Assembly: GCF_014650695.1 (NCBI RefSeq)
Contig: NZ_BMVL01000009.1
Location: forward strand, 167,714 to 231,713
Source: Streptomyces avidinii
GTDB lineage: Bacteria; Actinomycetota; Actinomycetes; Streptomycetales; Streptomycetaceae
Direction: 5' to 3'
Length of the DNA stretch: 64,000 bases
Shown: positions 36,006 to 44,191 of the stretch, piece after piece
Layout: every line of letters begins with the position of its first letter
How positions within the stretch are numbered: the stretch's first letter is position 1
Made by a program: the position numbers and the translations under genes
Notes under the pieces: generated by a model
Database searches by the model: none
What the model saw: only the letters and a program-made list of their open reading frames with translations
Told to the model about the DNA's origin: nothing

Positions 36006-36677
36006 TCAGTAGCCCGTCGGGCGGATCAGACCCGTCTCGTACGCGAACACCGCCGCCTGCGTGCGGTCCCGCAGGCCGAGCTTCACCAGGATCCGGCTCA
36101 CATGCGTTTTCACCGTCTGCTCGGCCAGCACCAGGTGCTCCGAGATCTCGGCGTTCGACAGGCCCTGGGCGATCAGCGACAGCACCTCGGTCTCCCGCTC
36201 GGTCAGCGCCTGGATCCGGGCGCGCGACGGCGCGCGGGGCGCCCCCAGCCGGGAGAACTCCGTGATCAGCCGCTTCGTGATGTTCGGCGAGAGCAGCGCC
36301 TCGCCGGCCGCCACCACCCGCACCGCCTCGGCGAGCTGGTCGGCCGACGCGTCCTTGAGGAGGAAGCCGGACGCCCCGGCCCGCAGCGCCTCGTACACGT
36401 ACTCGTCGAGATCGAAGGTCGTCAGCACCAGCACCTTCACGGCGGCGTCCGGAACCGCGGTGATGACGGACGTGGCTTCGATCCCGCCCATCCCCGGCAT
36501 CCGGATGTCCATCAGCACCACGTCCGGGGCCAGCTCCGCGACCTTTGCCACCGCGTCCGCCCCGTCCACCGCCTGCCCCACGACCTCTATGTCGGGCTGT
36601 GCGTTGAGAAGCACGGTGAAGCCCTGCCGGACCATCATCTGGTCGTCGGCGATCATCACCTTGATCGGGGTGCTCAT
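36006..36677 (-). CDS. NarL/DesR-type response regulator (pair 2)
   Basis: This 223-residue regulator shares long identical stretches with the pair-1 protein: LMDIRMP, KVLVLTTFDLDEYVY, ALRAGASGFLLKDAS and VKTHVSRILVKLGLRDRTQAAV. The phospho-acceptor is Asp57 and the switch Lys is 108. The LuxR helix-turn-helix ends the chain. It overlaps its kinase by four bases and is followed, 88 bases later, by the start of the second kinase-regulator unit. The two systems are probably old tandem duplicates. Confidence 0.93.
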   Translation of the reverse strand: MSTPIKVMIADDQMMVRQGFTVLLNAQPDIEVVGQAVDGADAVAKVAELAPDVVLMDIRMPGMGGIEATSVITAVPDAAVKVLVLTTFDLDEYVYEALRAGASGFLLKDASADQLAEAVRVVAAGEALLSPNITKRLITEFSRLGAPRAPSRARIQALTERETEVLSLIAQGLSNAEISEHLVLAEQTVKTHVSRILVKLGLRDRTQAAVFAYETGLIRPTGY

Positions 36678-37990
36678 GTGGCCCTCTTCGTCTCGGGGTC
36701 GGGGACCGCGGACAGCTCCTGCGGATCCATCGGGAGTACGGCGCTCACCTCGTACCCCCCGTCCGGGCGCGGGCCGGCGGCCAGCTCACCCCCCAGCATG
36801 CCTGCCCGCTCCCGCATCCCCAGCAGCCCGTGCCCCGCTCCGGGCGACGACGGGGCCGTCCGGGTCGGCGCGGTGTTCGCGACGCAAAGGTGCAGATCGC
36901 GCGGCCCGTACGCGATGCCCACCTCCACCCGCGAACCGGGGGCGTGGCGCAGCGCGTTGCTCAGTGCCTCCTGCACGATCCGGTACGCGGTGAGTTCCAC
37001 GCCCGGGGTCAGTGGCCGCCGTATCCCCGCGATCTCGGTCGTGACATCCAGCCCGGCCCCCCGCACGTTGTCCACGAGACCCTCCAACTCGGCGAGGGTC
37101 GGCTGCGGATGCTGCCGGGTCGCCGGATCGTCGGGATGCTCGGACCTCAGCACGCCCAGCACCCGTCGAAGCTCCGTCAGCGCCTCCAGCGCGTTCTCCC
37201 GGATACCGGCCAGGTTCTCCTTGAGCTCCTCGGACGGGTTCTCCACGAGGTGCGGGGCGACCTGCGCCTGGATGGAGATCACGGACATGTGGTGGGCGAC
37301 GACGTCGTGCAGTTCGCGGGCGATCCGGCTGCGCTCCTCCAGCAGGGTGCGCCGAGCCCGCTCCTCCTCGGTGAGGGTCTCCTGCTCGACGAGTTTGCTG
37401 CGGGCGAGGCGGGTGGCCCGCAGGGCGTAGCCGAGGATTCCCACGAACCCGAAGACGAGGGCCACCCCGCCGATGATCGTCTGACTCTGCGGCGGCCTGA
37501 GGGAGATGTCGGCCAGTCCGTTGAGGGCGAGCGTGATGCCGATGACCGAGACGGTCACGCGGGGCGGCACTCGCAGGGCGACCATCAGGATCACGGGCGC
37601 CAGCGTGAACGGCCCGGCGGGTGTCCACGGCCAGGACTGACCGTGGCCGACGTGGTCGTGGAGGACCCAGGCTATGAGGGCCGTGGTGACAAGCCCGAGC
37701 CACCAGGCGGCGATCGGCCGGAACATGCTGAGCACGACGGACGCGGAGGTCAGCAGCGACAACCCCAGCACGGCCGCACCGTAGACCTTGTAATGGTCGT
37801 TCAGCTGCATTCCCGTGAGGACGCCGCAGGGAATGGCCACGTAGCAGAGGATCACGTGCGGCAACCAGGCCAGCCAGCGCGGCCGCGAGATCTTCGGGAG
37901 CGGGTCCCGTTTTACGGTGAACAGCTCCCGGGCCAGGCCGCGCGGCAGGCGGGTGCGGTCTTCGGCGGGCGGCGCGCTCTGCCGAGTCAC
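36674..37990 (-). CDS. DesK-type sensor histidine kinase (pair 2)
   Basis: The 438-residue kinase mirrors the pair-1 enzyme: about six transmembrane helices, then RIARELHDVVAHHMSVISIQAQ and an ATPase domain with VQEALSNALRHAPGSRVEV and GHGLLGMRERAGM. I chose the GTG at 37990 (TRQSAPPAEDRTRLP), because the longer frame reads into the end of the upstream acyltransferase gene. It lies 22 bases after that gene and is likely cotranscribed with it. Confidence 0.88.
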   Translation of the reverse strand: MTRQSAPPAEDRTRLPRGLARELFTVKRDPLPKISRPRWLAWLPHVILCYVAIPCGVLTGMQLNDHYKVYGAAVLGLSLLTSASVVLSMFRPIAAWWLGLVTTALIAWVLHDHVGHGQSWPWTPAGPFTLAPVILMVALRVPPRVTVSVIGITLALNGLADISLRPPQSQTIIGGVALVFGFVGILGYALRATRLARSKLVEQETLTEEERARRTLLEERSRIARELHDVVAHHMSVISIQAQVAPHLVENPSEELKENLAGIRENALEALTELRRVLGVLRSEHPDDPATRQHPQPTLAELEGLVDNVRGAGLDVTTEIAGIRRPLTPGVELTAYRIVQEALSNALRHAPGSRVEVGIAYGPRDLHLCVANTAPTRTAPSSPGAGHGLLGMRERAGMLGGELAAGPRPDGGYEVSAVLPMDPQELSAVPDPETKRAT

Positions 37991-38012
37991 GCCGTCCAGG
38001 CTAAGGCGGGTC

Positions 38013-39239
38013 CTAGACACGGGTGATCTCCTGGGCGGGGCCCGTCCGGGGGCGGGGGACGGCGGTACGGGCAGCGGCGCCGACGGCGACGGTACGGGGC
38101 GCGCGCGACGGCTTCGGACGGCGCCCGGCCTGCTCATGCGTACGGAACGCGGCCCAGCAGACCATCAGCGCGGCGGTGAACACCGGCAGCCACAGCAGCC
38201 GGGCCGCTGTCCAGCCCACCGAGTCGGGCACGGTGTGCAGCCCGGGCAGCTCGGCCGACACCAGCAGCCCGAGGGCGGTGACGGCCATCATGGCGGTCTG
38301 GTGCCACAGGAAGACCGTCATGGCGGAGAGGTTCATCAGGGCGACGCTGGCCCAGGCCATCGGCCGTCGCATGGCCCGGGCCAGCGGCTCGCGCACCAGC
38401 AACGCCAGCCCGCACTGGGCCAGTCCGAAGGCGGCCGCGGCCAGCGTCGGCGGGTTCAGGTTCGAGACAGCGGCCCCCGGGACACCCACCATGGACGCGG
38501 GATAGCCGCCCCAGAGGATGAGCGCGGCCGTGGCCGCGGCGCCCCCGCCGAGCAGGAGCAGCGCCGGTGCCCGCCGGGCGAAGGCTCCGCGGGACCAGGC
38601 GGCGCCCAGGGTGAAGGGGATGAGCCAGCCGGCGGCCACATTGACCCAGCCGATCCACTCGGGCCCCTCCAGCCCGAAGCGCCAGACGTCCACGGCTGCC
38701 ACCACGGCCAGCGGCCACAGCGGGCTGATCCGGGCCACGAGCGGGGTCGCCGCCGTGATCGCGGCGAACACCAGCAGGAACCAGAGCGGCGACAACACCA
38801 GCTTGACCAGCGACCGGACGGTGTCGAACTCCGCCCCGCCGATCAGCATTCCGCCCGCGACAACCCCCCACAGGAGGAGCACCGCCGCGACGGGACGGAA
38901 CAGCCGCCCCAGCCGCTGTCCGACCCATGCGCCGTACGAGCCCCCGCGCTCGCGCGCCGACGCGTACCCGCGGGCGGCGACATGGCCGCCGACGAGGAAG
39001 AAGACGGACAGGGTCTGGAACATCCAGGACACCGGGGCCAGCCAGGGCATGTGCTCCAGCGGGCTCGTGGTGCTCAGTCCGCCGTCACGGGCGGTCAGCG
39101 CGGTGACCAGCCAGTGGCCGAGGACCACGCCGAGGATCGCGAGGGCCCTCAGCGCGTCCACGGTCCGGTCGCGCTCGTCGGGCGTGGACGCTTCGATGCC
39201 GGCCGCCAGAGCGGACCAGCGGGCGCGGATCTCAACCAT
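38013..39239 (-). CDS. membrane acyltransferase (OafA/acyltransferase-3 family)
   Basis: The 408-residue integral membrane protein has ten or so helices. An N-terminal RTVDALRALAILGVVLGHWLV supplies the family histidine, and a conserved FFLVGGHVAARGYASARERGG loop follows. Acyltransferase-3 proteins move acyl groups onto sugars, lipids or antibiotics outside the membrane. The start overlaps the stop of the exported hydrolase gene by 8 bases, so the two are coupled. I used the Met at 39239 (MVEIRARW); upstream in-frame sequence belongs to the hydrolase region. Confidence 0.85.
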   Translation of the reverse strand: MVEIRARWSALAAGIEASTPDERDRTVDALRALAILGVVLGHWLVTALTARDGGLSTTSPLEHMPWLAPVSWMFQTLSVFFLVGGHVAARGYASARERGGSYGAWVGQRLGRLFRPVAAVLLLWGVVAGGMLIGGAEFDTVRSLVKLVLSPLWFLLVFAAITAATPLVARISPLWPLAVVAAVDVWRFGLEGPEWIGWVNVAAGWLIPFTLGAAWSRGAFARRAPALLLLGGGAAATAALILWGGYPASMVGVPGAAVSNLNPPTLAAAAFGLAQCGLALLVREPLARAMRRPMAWASVALMNLSAMTVFLWHQTAMMAVTALGLLVSAELPGLHTVPDSVGWTAARLLWLPVFTAALMVCWAAFRTHEQAGRRPKPSRAPRTVAVGAAARTAVPRPRTGPAQEITRV

Positions 39240-40272
39240 GGTCGGCCTCCGAGTCAGGAGCGGTGGTGCCGAGGACGATGGCGGCCAGGCTGTCGAGGGA
39301 CGCGGTGCCCGGCTTGAGGTAGTCGCTGTGCCCGACGGCGCCGGCGGTGAAGGCCCGCGCCCCGAAGGCGGGGTCGACCGGGTCGGTGCCGAAACCGATT
39401 CCGCCGAGCCGGACATGCGGGACGTTGCCGATCCAGTCGCCGCTGCCGCGGCCGGCCCAGACTCGGGCGCCGGTCGCCAGCTCACGGACGGACCCGGCCC
39501 CCGTGCCGGGGCTGCCGAACAGTGCCATGTCGCTGACCGCCGGCCCGGTGACGGTCCTCGCGCAGACCACCGAACCGTAGGAGTGGCACAGGAGCGAGAG
39601 CCGGGCGCCCGGTCCGGCCAGACCCCGCAACCGGTCCAGGAAGGGCCCCAGCTCGGCGGCGGCCTCATCGGCCCGGCCGGCGGTCAGGACGGTGCTGCTC
39701 ACCGTGCCGGGGGTGTCGTATCCGAGCCAGGCGACGACGGCCGAGCGCGGATGCTCGGTCCGCAGGCGCTCCTGGAGGGAGACGGCCCCGGCGCGGAACC
39801 TCTCGTAGGTGTCGAGCGTGGTGTCGGAGCCGGGCACGAGGACGGCGACCCGGTCGGCGCTCTCCAGCTCGCCGAAGACCTCGACGACCCGGCCCCTGCC
39901 GCGGCCGTCGAAGACGAGGAACTGCGCTGTTCCGGACGCCTCCATGGTGCGCAGCCTGGCCGCCCGGCCCGGACGGTCGGCGCCGTCGGCGCGCCGGACC
40001 GCCTCGGCGATGTTGGCGCGGTTGGCGGCGTACCGGCTCTGCGGCGCGGCGTCCTCGGCGAACGTGGCGGGAGCGGGGGCGGGGACATTGGGGGAGGCGG
40101 CGGCGGATATCGGGACGGCGACGGCCGCCGCGACCAGGGCGGCCAGCAGGGTCCGGAGCAGCCGGCCACTGCCGGACCCCGCAGCCCAGGCCCCACCCGT
40201 CGTCCGCGCGGTCCCAGTCCCAGCGCCAGTCCCCGTCCCGGACCCCGTCCCCGTCCCCGTCCCCGTTGCCAT
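39232..40272 (-). CDS. exported alpha/beta hydrolase (DUF1023-like)
   Basis: This 346-residue protein has a very low-complexity Thr-Gly N-terminus (about 2-22) and one membrane or signal helix (about 38-58, LLRTLLAALVAAAVAVPISA). A hydrolase domain follows with CHSYGSVV as the nucleophile elbow and GHSDYLKPG near the end. The pattern fits the DUF1023 lipase/esterase-like family. It is probably exported or membrane anchored. The coupled acyltransferase downstream hints that both act on the same acylated envelope or metabolite substrate; that is inference. Confidence 0.75.
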   Translation of the reverse strand: MATGTGTGTGSGTGTGAGTGTARTTGGAWAAGSGSGRLLRTLLAALVAAAVAVPISAAASPNVPAPAPATFAEDAAPQSRYAANRANIAEAVRRADGADRPGRAARLRTMEASGTAQFLVFDGRGRGRVVEVFGELESADRVAVLVPGSDTTLDTYERFRAGAVSLQERLRTEHPRSAVVAWLGYDTPGTVSSTVLTAGRADEAAAELGPFLDRLRGLAGPGARLSLLCHSYGSVVCARTVTGPAVSDMALFGSPGTGAGSVRELATGARVWAGRGSGDWIGNVPHVRLGGIGFGTDPVDPAFGARAFTAGAVGHSDYLKPGTASLDSLAAIVLGTTAPDSEADHG

Positions 40273-40531
40273 GTCCTCTTCCTTCGGTCGCCCGGAAGAG
40301 CCTCAACGCTCTTCTCTGCTACCGAAGTTAGAAATTCGGGCCCGTGGTCCGCGTCACGCCATGGAGCCGTGTTCGCAGGTAGCTCTCAGGTATGACGGGG
40401 GATACGTGAGAGGCACGATCATGGTTGTTCCAGCGCCTGGACGCGTGTGGCCCCGGCCCGCTCCGGTCGACCGGGATCCCTTCCGCCACCGCCTGGTCGG
40501 CCACGACCCGACCCGGGGGCGGCCCTGCGGC

Positions 40532-40921
40532 TCAGTCGGCCACCAGGGGCTCCACGTACCCCGCCCGCCACCGGGGTGCCGGGTCCTGGCCGGGGCTGGT
40601 CCAGTACTCCCGCGCCCCCACCACCTTCCCGTCCCGCACGGTCCACAGGGAGACGGCCCGGTAGACGACGTGGTCCTGAGGTATCTCGACCTCGGTGACG
40701 ACGAGGTTCCCCTCGGCCAGGATCCGCAGCAGTTCCACGGATCTCTCGTCCGCGTAGCCGTCGTCGCTGTTCACGGCGATGAAGTTGGCGCGCCCCACGA
40801 TGCGCTCACCGCTCACGGGCCATTCGATGACGGCGTCCTCGGCGATGAGCTCGGCCACGCCGTCCCAGTCGCGTGCCTCGATCCGCCCCCACAGTCGTGC
40901 CACTACCTTCAACGGCTCCAT
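40532..40921 (-). CDS. NTF2/SnoaL-like cone-fold protein
   Basis: The 129-residue protein has the alpha+beta cone fold of the NTF2/SnoaL superfamily. It has an N-terminal helix pair with LWGRIEARDWDGVAELIAEDAVIEWP, a hydrophobic strand set, and WTVRDGKVVGAREYW near the end. Members include polyketide cyclases, isomerases and ligand-binding proteins; the active residues are not diagnostic here. It stands alone with about 250 bases upstream of the DUF1023 gene start region and 80 bases to the kinase gene. Confidence 0.85.
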   Translation of the reverse strand: MEPLKVVARLWGRIEARDWDGVAELIAEDAVIEWPVSGERIVGRANFIAVNSDDGYADERSVELLRILAEGNLVVTEVEIPQDHVVYRAVSLWTVRDGKVVGAREYWTSPGQDPAPRWRAGYVEPLVAD

Positions 40922-41002
40922 GTGCCGCAGTGTCCGGCAGCCCCGTTATACGTAACAAGCTTTGCCTGCAGGCTTATTGACCCCGACACAATCGGGCGCC
41001 GC

Positions 41003-42634
41003 TCATTGCCTGCGGTAGGTCAGGGGCGGGCTGTCGCTGCCCGCCAGCTCCCTGGAAAGCGTGCCGTCGGGCAGCAGCCGCAACCGGCTCCAGGCCCCCG
41101 GCGTGCAGGTCGGCGGGGCGCCGGAGGTGACGGTGGAGGCGTCGAGCTCGACGGGATCGGAGGCACTGCGCAGGGGCGCCGTCCAGGCGCAGGCGAGGCC
41201 GCTGCCCTCGACGGCCAGGGACATCACCGGGTCGCCGACCGCCCCGCGGTCGAGCGTGAGCGTCCAGGTCCGGCCGCCCTGGACGGCCTCCCAGCTGCCG
41301 ACGTAGGCCTCGGGCAGATCGCCGTACGGGGAAGCGGACGCCGAAGCGGACGCCGAAGCAGCCGAGGGCGGCGCGGACGCGGAACCGGAGACGCCGGCGG
41401 ACGCACTCGGCGTACGGCCGGTGCCCACGGGCGGGCGGGGATCCTCGGCCCCACTCATCACCGCGTACACCGTGCCGGCGGACAGGACGGCGACAACGGT
41501 CGCCACCACGAGCAGCAGGGCGGTGGACGCGGTCCGCGGCCGCGGCGGCTCCGGCACCCCCGGCGGATAGCCGGTGTACGGCGCGTACGAGGGCGCGTAC
41601 GAGGGCGCGTACGAGGGCGCCGATGCGGCGGGCCGGGCGGGAACGGGCGGCGGCGGTGGGGCCGCAGCCCGGTCCGGTCCGGCGTCCTCCCGGTCCAGCA
41701 GCCGTACGGCATGCCGCCCGAGCCCCGCCACCAGCGGCGCCGGGAGCCAGGGCTCCAGGGCCCTCCCGTCGGCCACGGTGTCGCCCGCGCCGACCCGCGC
41801 CAGCACCTCGGCGGGCCCCGGCCGCGCAGCGGGATCCTGGTGCAGGCAGTCCCGTACGAGGTCGCGCAGCTCGGCCGGTACGCCGGTCAGGTCCGGCTCC
41901 GCCGTGGTGCTGCGCAGCAGGAGCCCCGCGAGGCCGCCGGGCTGTTCCGCGTCGCCGAAGGGCAGCCGGCCGGTGGCCGCGTAGACCAGGACCGCGCCGA
42001 GGCAGAAGATGTCGCAGGCGGCGGTGACCGGCTCGCCGCGGATCTGCTCCGGGGCCATGAAACCGGGGGAGCCGATGACCTCGCCCACCCGCGTCAGCCC
42101 GGGGTCCGGCCCGCCGGGGCCTGCCCCTGTTCCTGCCCCGGACCCGGCCGGGGCGCGGGCGATGCCGAAGTCGATGACGCGCGGCCCGTCGAGGGTGATC
42201 AGGACGTTCGAGGGCTTCAGATCGCGGTGGACGATGCCGGCCCGGTGGATGTCCTGGAGGGCGTACGCGAGGCCCGCGGCCAGGATCCGTACCGAACGGC
42301 CGGGCAGCGGGCCGAAGTCGTGGGCCACGACCTGGCGCAGGCTCGGCCCGGCGACGTAGCCCGTGGCGAACCAGGGGGTCGCGGCCTCGGTGTCGGCGTC
42401 GAGGACCGGGGCGGTCCACTCGCCGCCGACGCGACGGGCCGCGGCGACCTCCTGGCGGAAGCGCATCCGGAACTCCTCCCGCGCGGCGAGGTCCTGGTGG
42501 ACCAGCTTCACGGCGACGGTCCGGCCGCGGTCCGAGCGGGCGAGGTAGACCTGGCCCATGCCGCCGGCGCCGAGGCGGGACAGCAGACGGTACGGGCCTA
42601 TGTGGTGCGGGTCGTACGGATGCAGTTGCTCCAT
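41003..42634 (-). CDS. receptor-type Ser/Thr protein kinase
   Basis: The 543-residue Hanks-type kinase has the Gly loop LGAGGMGQVY, Lys43, the catalytic HRDLKPSN (Asp138), DFG (155-157) and GSPGFMAPEQ. The kinase domain (about 14-270) leads to a Pro/Ala/Tyr-rich juxtamembrane linker, one transmembrane helix (about 360-380) and an extracellular Ser/Ala-rich stalk. A small beta-rich C-terminal domain ends it (YVGSWEAVQGGRTWTLTLD). No PASTA repeats are present, so the sensor is of unknown type. The ATG at 42634 gives MEQLHPYD; upstream in-frame residues were rejected. Confidence 0.9.
   Translation of the reverse strand: MEQLHPYDPHHIGPYRLLSRLGAGGMGQVYLARSDRGRTVAVKLVHQDLAAREEFRMRFRQEVAAARRVGGEWTAPVLDADTEAATPWFATGYVAGPSLRQVVAHDFGPLPGRSVRILAAGLAYALQDIHRAGIVHRDLKPSNVLITLDGPRVIDFGIARAPAGSGAGTGAGPGGPDPGLTRVGEVIGSPGFMAPEQIRGEPVTAACDIFCLGAVLVYAATGRLPFGDAEQPGGLAGLLLRSTTAEPDLTGVPAELRDLVRDCLHQDPAARPGPAEVLARVGAGDTVADGRALEPWLPAPLVAGLGRHAVRLLDREDAGPDRAAAPPPPPVPARPAASAPSYAPSYAPSYAPYTGYPPGVPEPPRPRTASTALLLVVATVVAVLSAGTVYAVMSGAEDPRPPVGTGRTPSASAGVSGSASAPPSAASASASASASPYGDLPEAYVGSWEAVQGGRTWTLTLDRGAVGDPVMSLAVEGSGLACAWTAPLRSASDPVELDASTVTSGAPPTCTPGAWSRLRLLPDGTLSRELAGSDSPPLTYRRQ
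41583..41618 (-). repeat. 12-nt in-frame repeat (3 copies) in the Ser/Thr kinase linker
   Basis: Three perfect GCGTACGAGGGC units on the plus strand encode Ala-Pro-Ser-Tyr repeats in the kinase linker. Unit gain or loss would preserve the frame. Confidence 0.85.
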
Positions 42635-42764
42635 GGCCGGGCGGTCCCTCCCCGTGCTCGCCGTGCCGAACGGCTCTGCAGGGAAGGACGGCGGCCGGCA
42701 CCGGCCGGTTGCCCACCGCAAGGGTGACGTGCCCGCGCTCCCGGGAGGTGTCCGAACAACACGC

Positions 42765-43391
42765 CTAGGGGGCGTCCGACGCGGCCGGTCCCGGGATCAC
42801 GGCCGCAGCCTCCAGCGCGTCCAGTGCCGCGGCCAGGCGTTCCAGGGCGTGGACCGTCTCCGCGAACGCCGCGTCGCCCAGCTCGGCCGCCAGTCGGGCC
42901 GCCAGCGCCGCATGACCCGGGCCGATCCGGTCCACGGCGTCGAGCCCCTGCTGCGTGGGCCGCAGCAGTTTCGCCCGGCGGTGGGCGGGGTTCGGGGCGT
43001 ACTCGGCCAGGCCCTTGGCCACCAGCAGGTCCGCGATCCGCTGGACGCTCTGGCGGGTGATGCCCATGCTCCGGGCGATGCCCGCTACGGGCAGCGGCTC
43101 CCGCAGCACCGCGCCCAGCACCTGCCACCAGGCGGCCGTCAGCCCGGCCGGCTTGGCCAGTTCCTCCGAGATGGCGAGGAACTGGCCGTTCAGCCGGAAC
43201 ACCCCGAGCGCCGTACTGCTCAGCAGGTCCTGCTGGGTCCGTGAGTCGGCTGGTGAGTCGGTCCGTGAGTCGGCCCGTGAGTCCGTGCGGGAGTCCATCC
43301 GTGAGTCCATCCCGGAGTCGTTCGCGGAGTCCATCTGCGGGTCCGTCCTTGCGTCCCCGACGGGCAGCGGCCCGCGCATCGCCTCACGCAT
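42765..43391 (-). CDS. MarR-family transcriptional regulator with a tetrapeptide-repeat N-terminus
   Basis: This 208-residue MarR protein has its winged helix-turn-helix at about 80-150 (LREPLPVAGIARSMGITRQSVQRIADLLVAKGLAEYAPNPAHRRAKLL) with flanking dimer helices. The first about 50 residues are an acidic-basic repeat of Asp-Ser-Arg-type tetrapeptides encoded by ten 12-base units; this is unusual for MarR. Its ATG overlaps the DJ-1 stop by 8 bases. A TGACA-type inverted repeat upstream of the DJ-1 gene is the likely shared operator. A later start that skips the repeat is possible. Confidence 0.88.
   Translation of the reverse strand: MREAMRGPLPVGDARTDPQMDSANDSGMDSRMDSRTDSRADSRTDSPADSRTQQDLLSSTALGVFRLNGQFLAISEELAKPAGLTAAWWQVLGAVLREPLPVAGIARSMGITRQSVQRIADLLVAKGLAEYAPNPAHRRAKLLRPTQQGLDAVDRIGPGHAALAARLAAELGDAAFAETVHALERLAAALDALEAAAVIPGPAASDAP
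43237..43356 (-). repeat. ten 12-nt tandem units in the MarR gene
   Basis: Ten consecutive 12-base units of the type GTCCGTGAGTCG (plus strand) cover 120 bases. They encode imperfect xDSR repeats at the start of the MarR protein. Units have diverged, chiefly in the first six bases. Confidence 0.88.
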
Positions 43392-44013
43392 CGCCCGCCG
43401 CCGATGCCGCCATCAGGACCGGGTAGGCGTCCGGGTCGGAGTCGTGGAAGAGCCCGTACCAGGCATCCAGGACGTCCGGCTTGTAGACGTCCAGGCGGGC
43501 GAAGACCTCGCGGGCGAAGGCCACCGGTTCCGTCGGCCCGGCCGTGATCAGGTCGCCGTCGGTCACCGCGTCCGCCTCGACGTAGTGGTCGCCGCCGCCG
43601 TAGCCCGGCTGCTCGGCCAGGTAGAAGGAGGCGCCGCTGGTGTGGGTCCGGCCGTCCAGCAGGCCCTCGCGCGCGAGGCCGGCCGTGGCTCCGCAGATCG
43701 CCGCGACCGGCACTCCGGCCGCCAGGAACTCCTTCGCCTTCGCCGCGAAGGGCGCCAGCTCCTCGCTCGTGTCCCACAGGGACGCGCCGGTGAGGATCAG
43801 CAGCGAGGAGTCCTCCGGACGCAGGTCGGCCAGCGCCAGATCGGGCTGGATGCGCAGACCGCCCATGGTGGTCACGGGCTGCGCCGCGTCGAAGCCGACC
43901 GTGTGCACGACGTGACCGCGCTGGGTGAGGTGCGCGGTGGTGTGGCCGGTCTCCCAGTCCGCGTACGTGTCGTAGACCGCGAGGTGGACGGGCTTGCGCG
44001 GGGTCTCGCTCAT
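43384..44013 (-). CDS. DJ-1/PfpI-family protein
   Basis: The 209-residue protein has the flavodoxin-like DJ-1/PfpI fold: VHLAVYDTYADWETGHTT at the start, LLILTGASLWD in the middle and the nucleophile elbow AAICGATAGLA with Cys107. Relatives act as protein or metabolite deglycases, chaperones or glutamine-amidotransferase-like enzymes; the exact job is not readable. It is the first gene of the two-gene unit with MarR and follows the palindromic operator candidate. Electrophile or oxidative stress induction would be a fair guess. Confidence 0.88.
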   Translation of the reverse strand: MSETPRKPVHLAVYDTYADWETGHTTAHLTQRGHVVHTVGFDAAQPVTTMGGLRIQPDLALADLRPEDSSLLILTGASLWDTSEELAPFAAKAKEFLAAGVPVAAICGATAGLAREGLLDGRTHTSGASFYLAEQPGYGGGDHYVEADAVTDGDLITAGPTEPVAFAREVFARLDVYKPDVLDAWYGLFHDSDPDAYPVLMAASAAGDA

Positions 44014-44042
44014 GGTGGTTTCGCCTCCAGCGTGGTTCCTGC

Positions 44043-44064
44043 TTATGACAATAGACTGTCATAA
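44043..44064. promoter_or_regulatory. candidate MarR operator (inverted repeat)
   Basis: TTATGACA and TGTCATAA form perfect 8-bp arms around six bases, 30 bases upstream of the DJ-1 start. A second, weaker GACAG/CTGTC pair follows at 44066-44079. The site is between the DJ-1/MarR unit and the divergent aminotransferase. Confidence 0.7.
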
Positions 44065-44191
44065 CGACAGGATGCTGTCAATCCCGCGAAGGGCTCCGAG
44101 CCCCCTCGCAGACAGACTGCCGAGAGCGGCACCCCACCCGCATACAGTCCGCCGATATCCCGCCCCACCTGCGCACTTCTAGCGTGACGCC

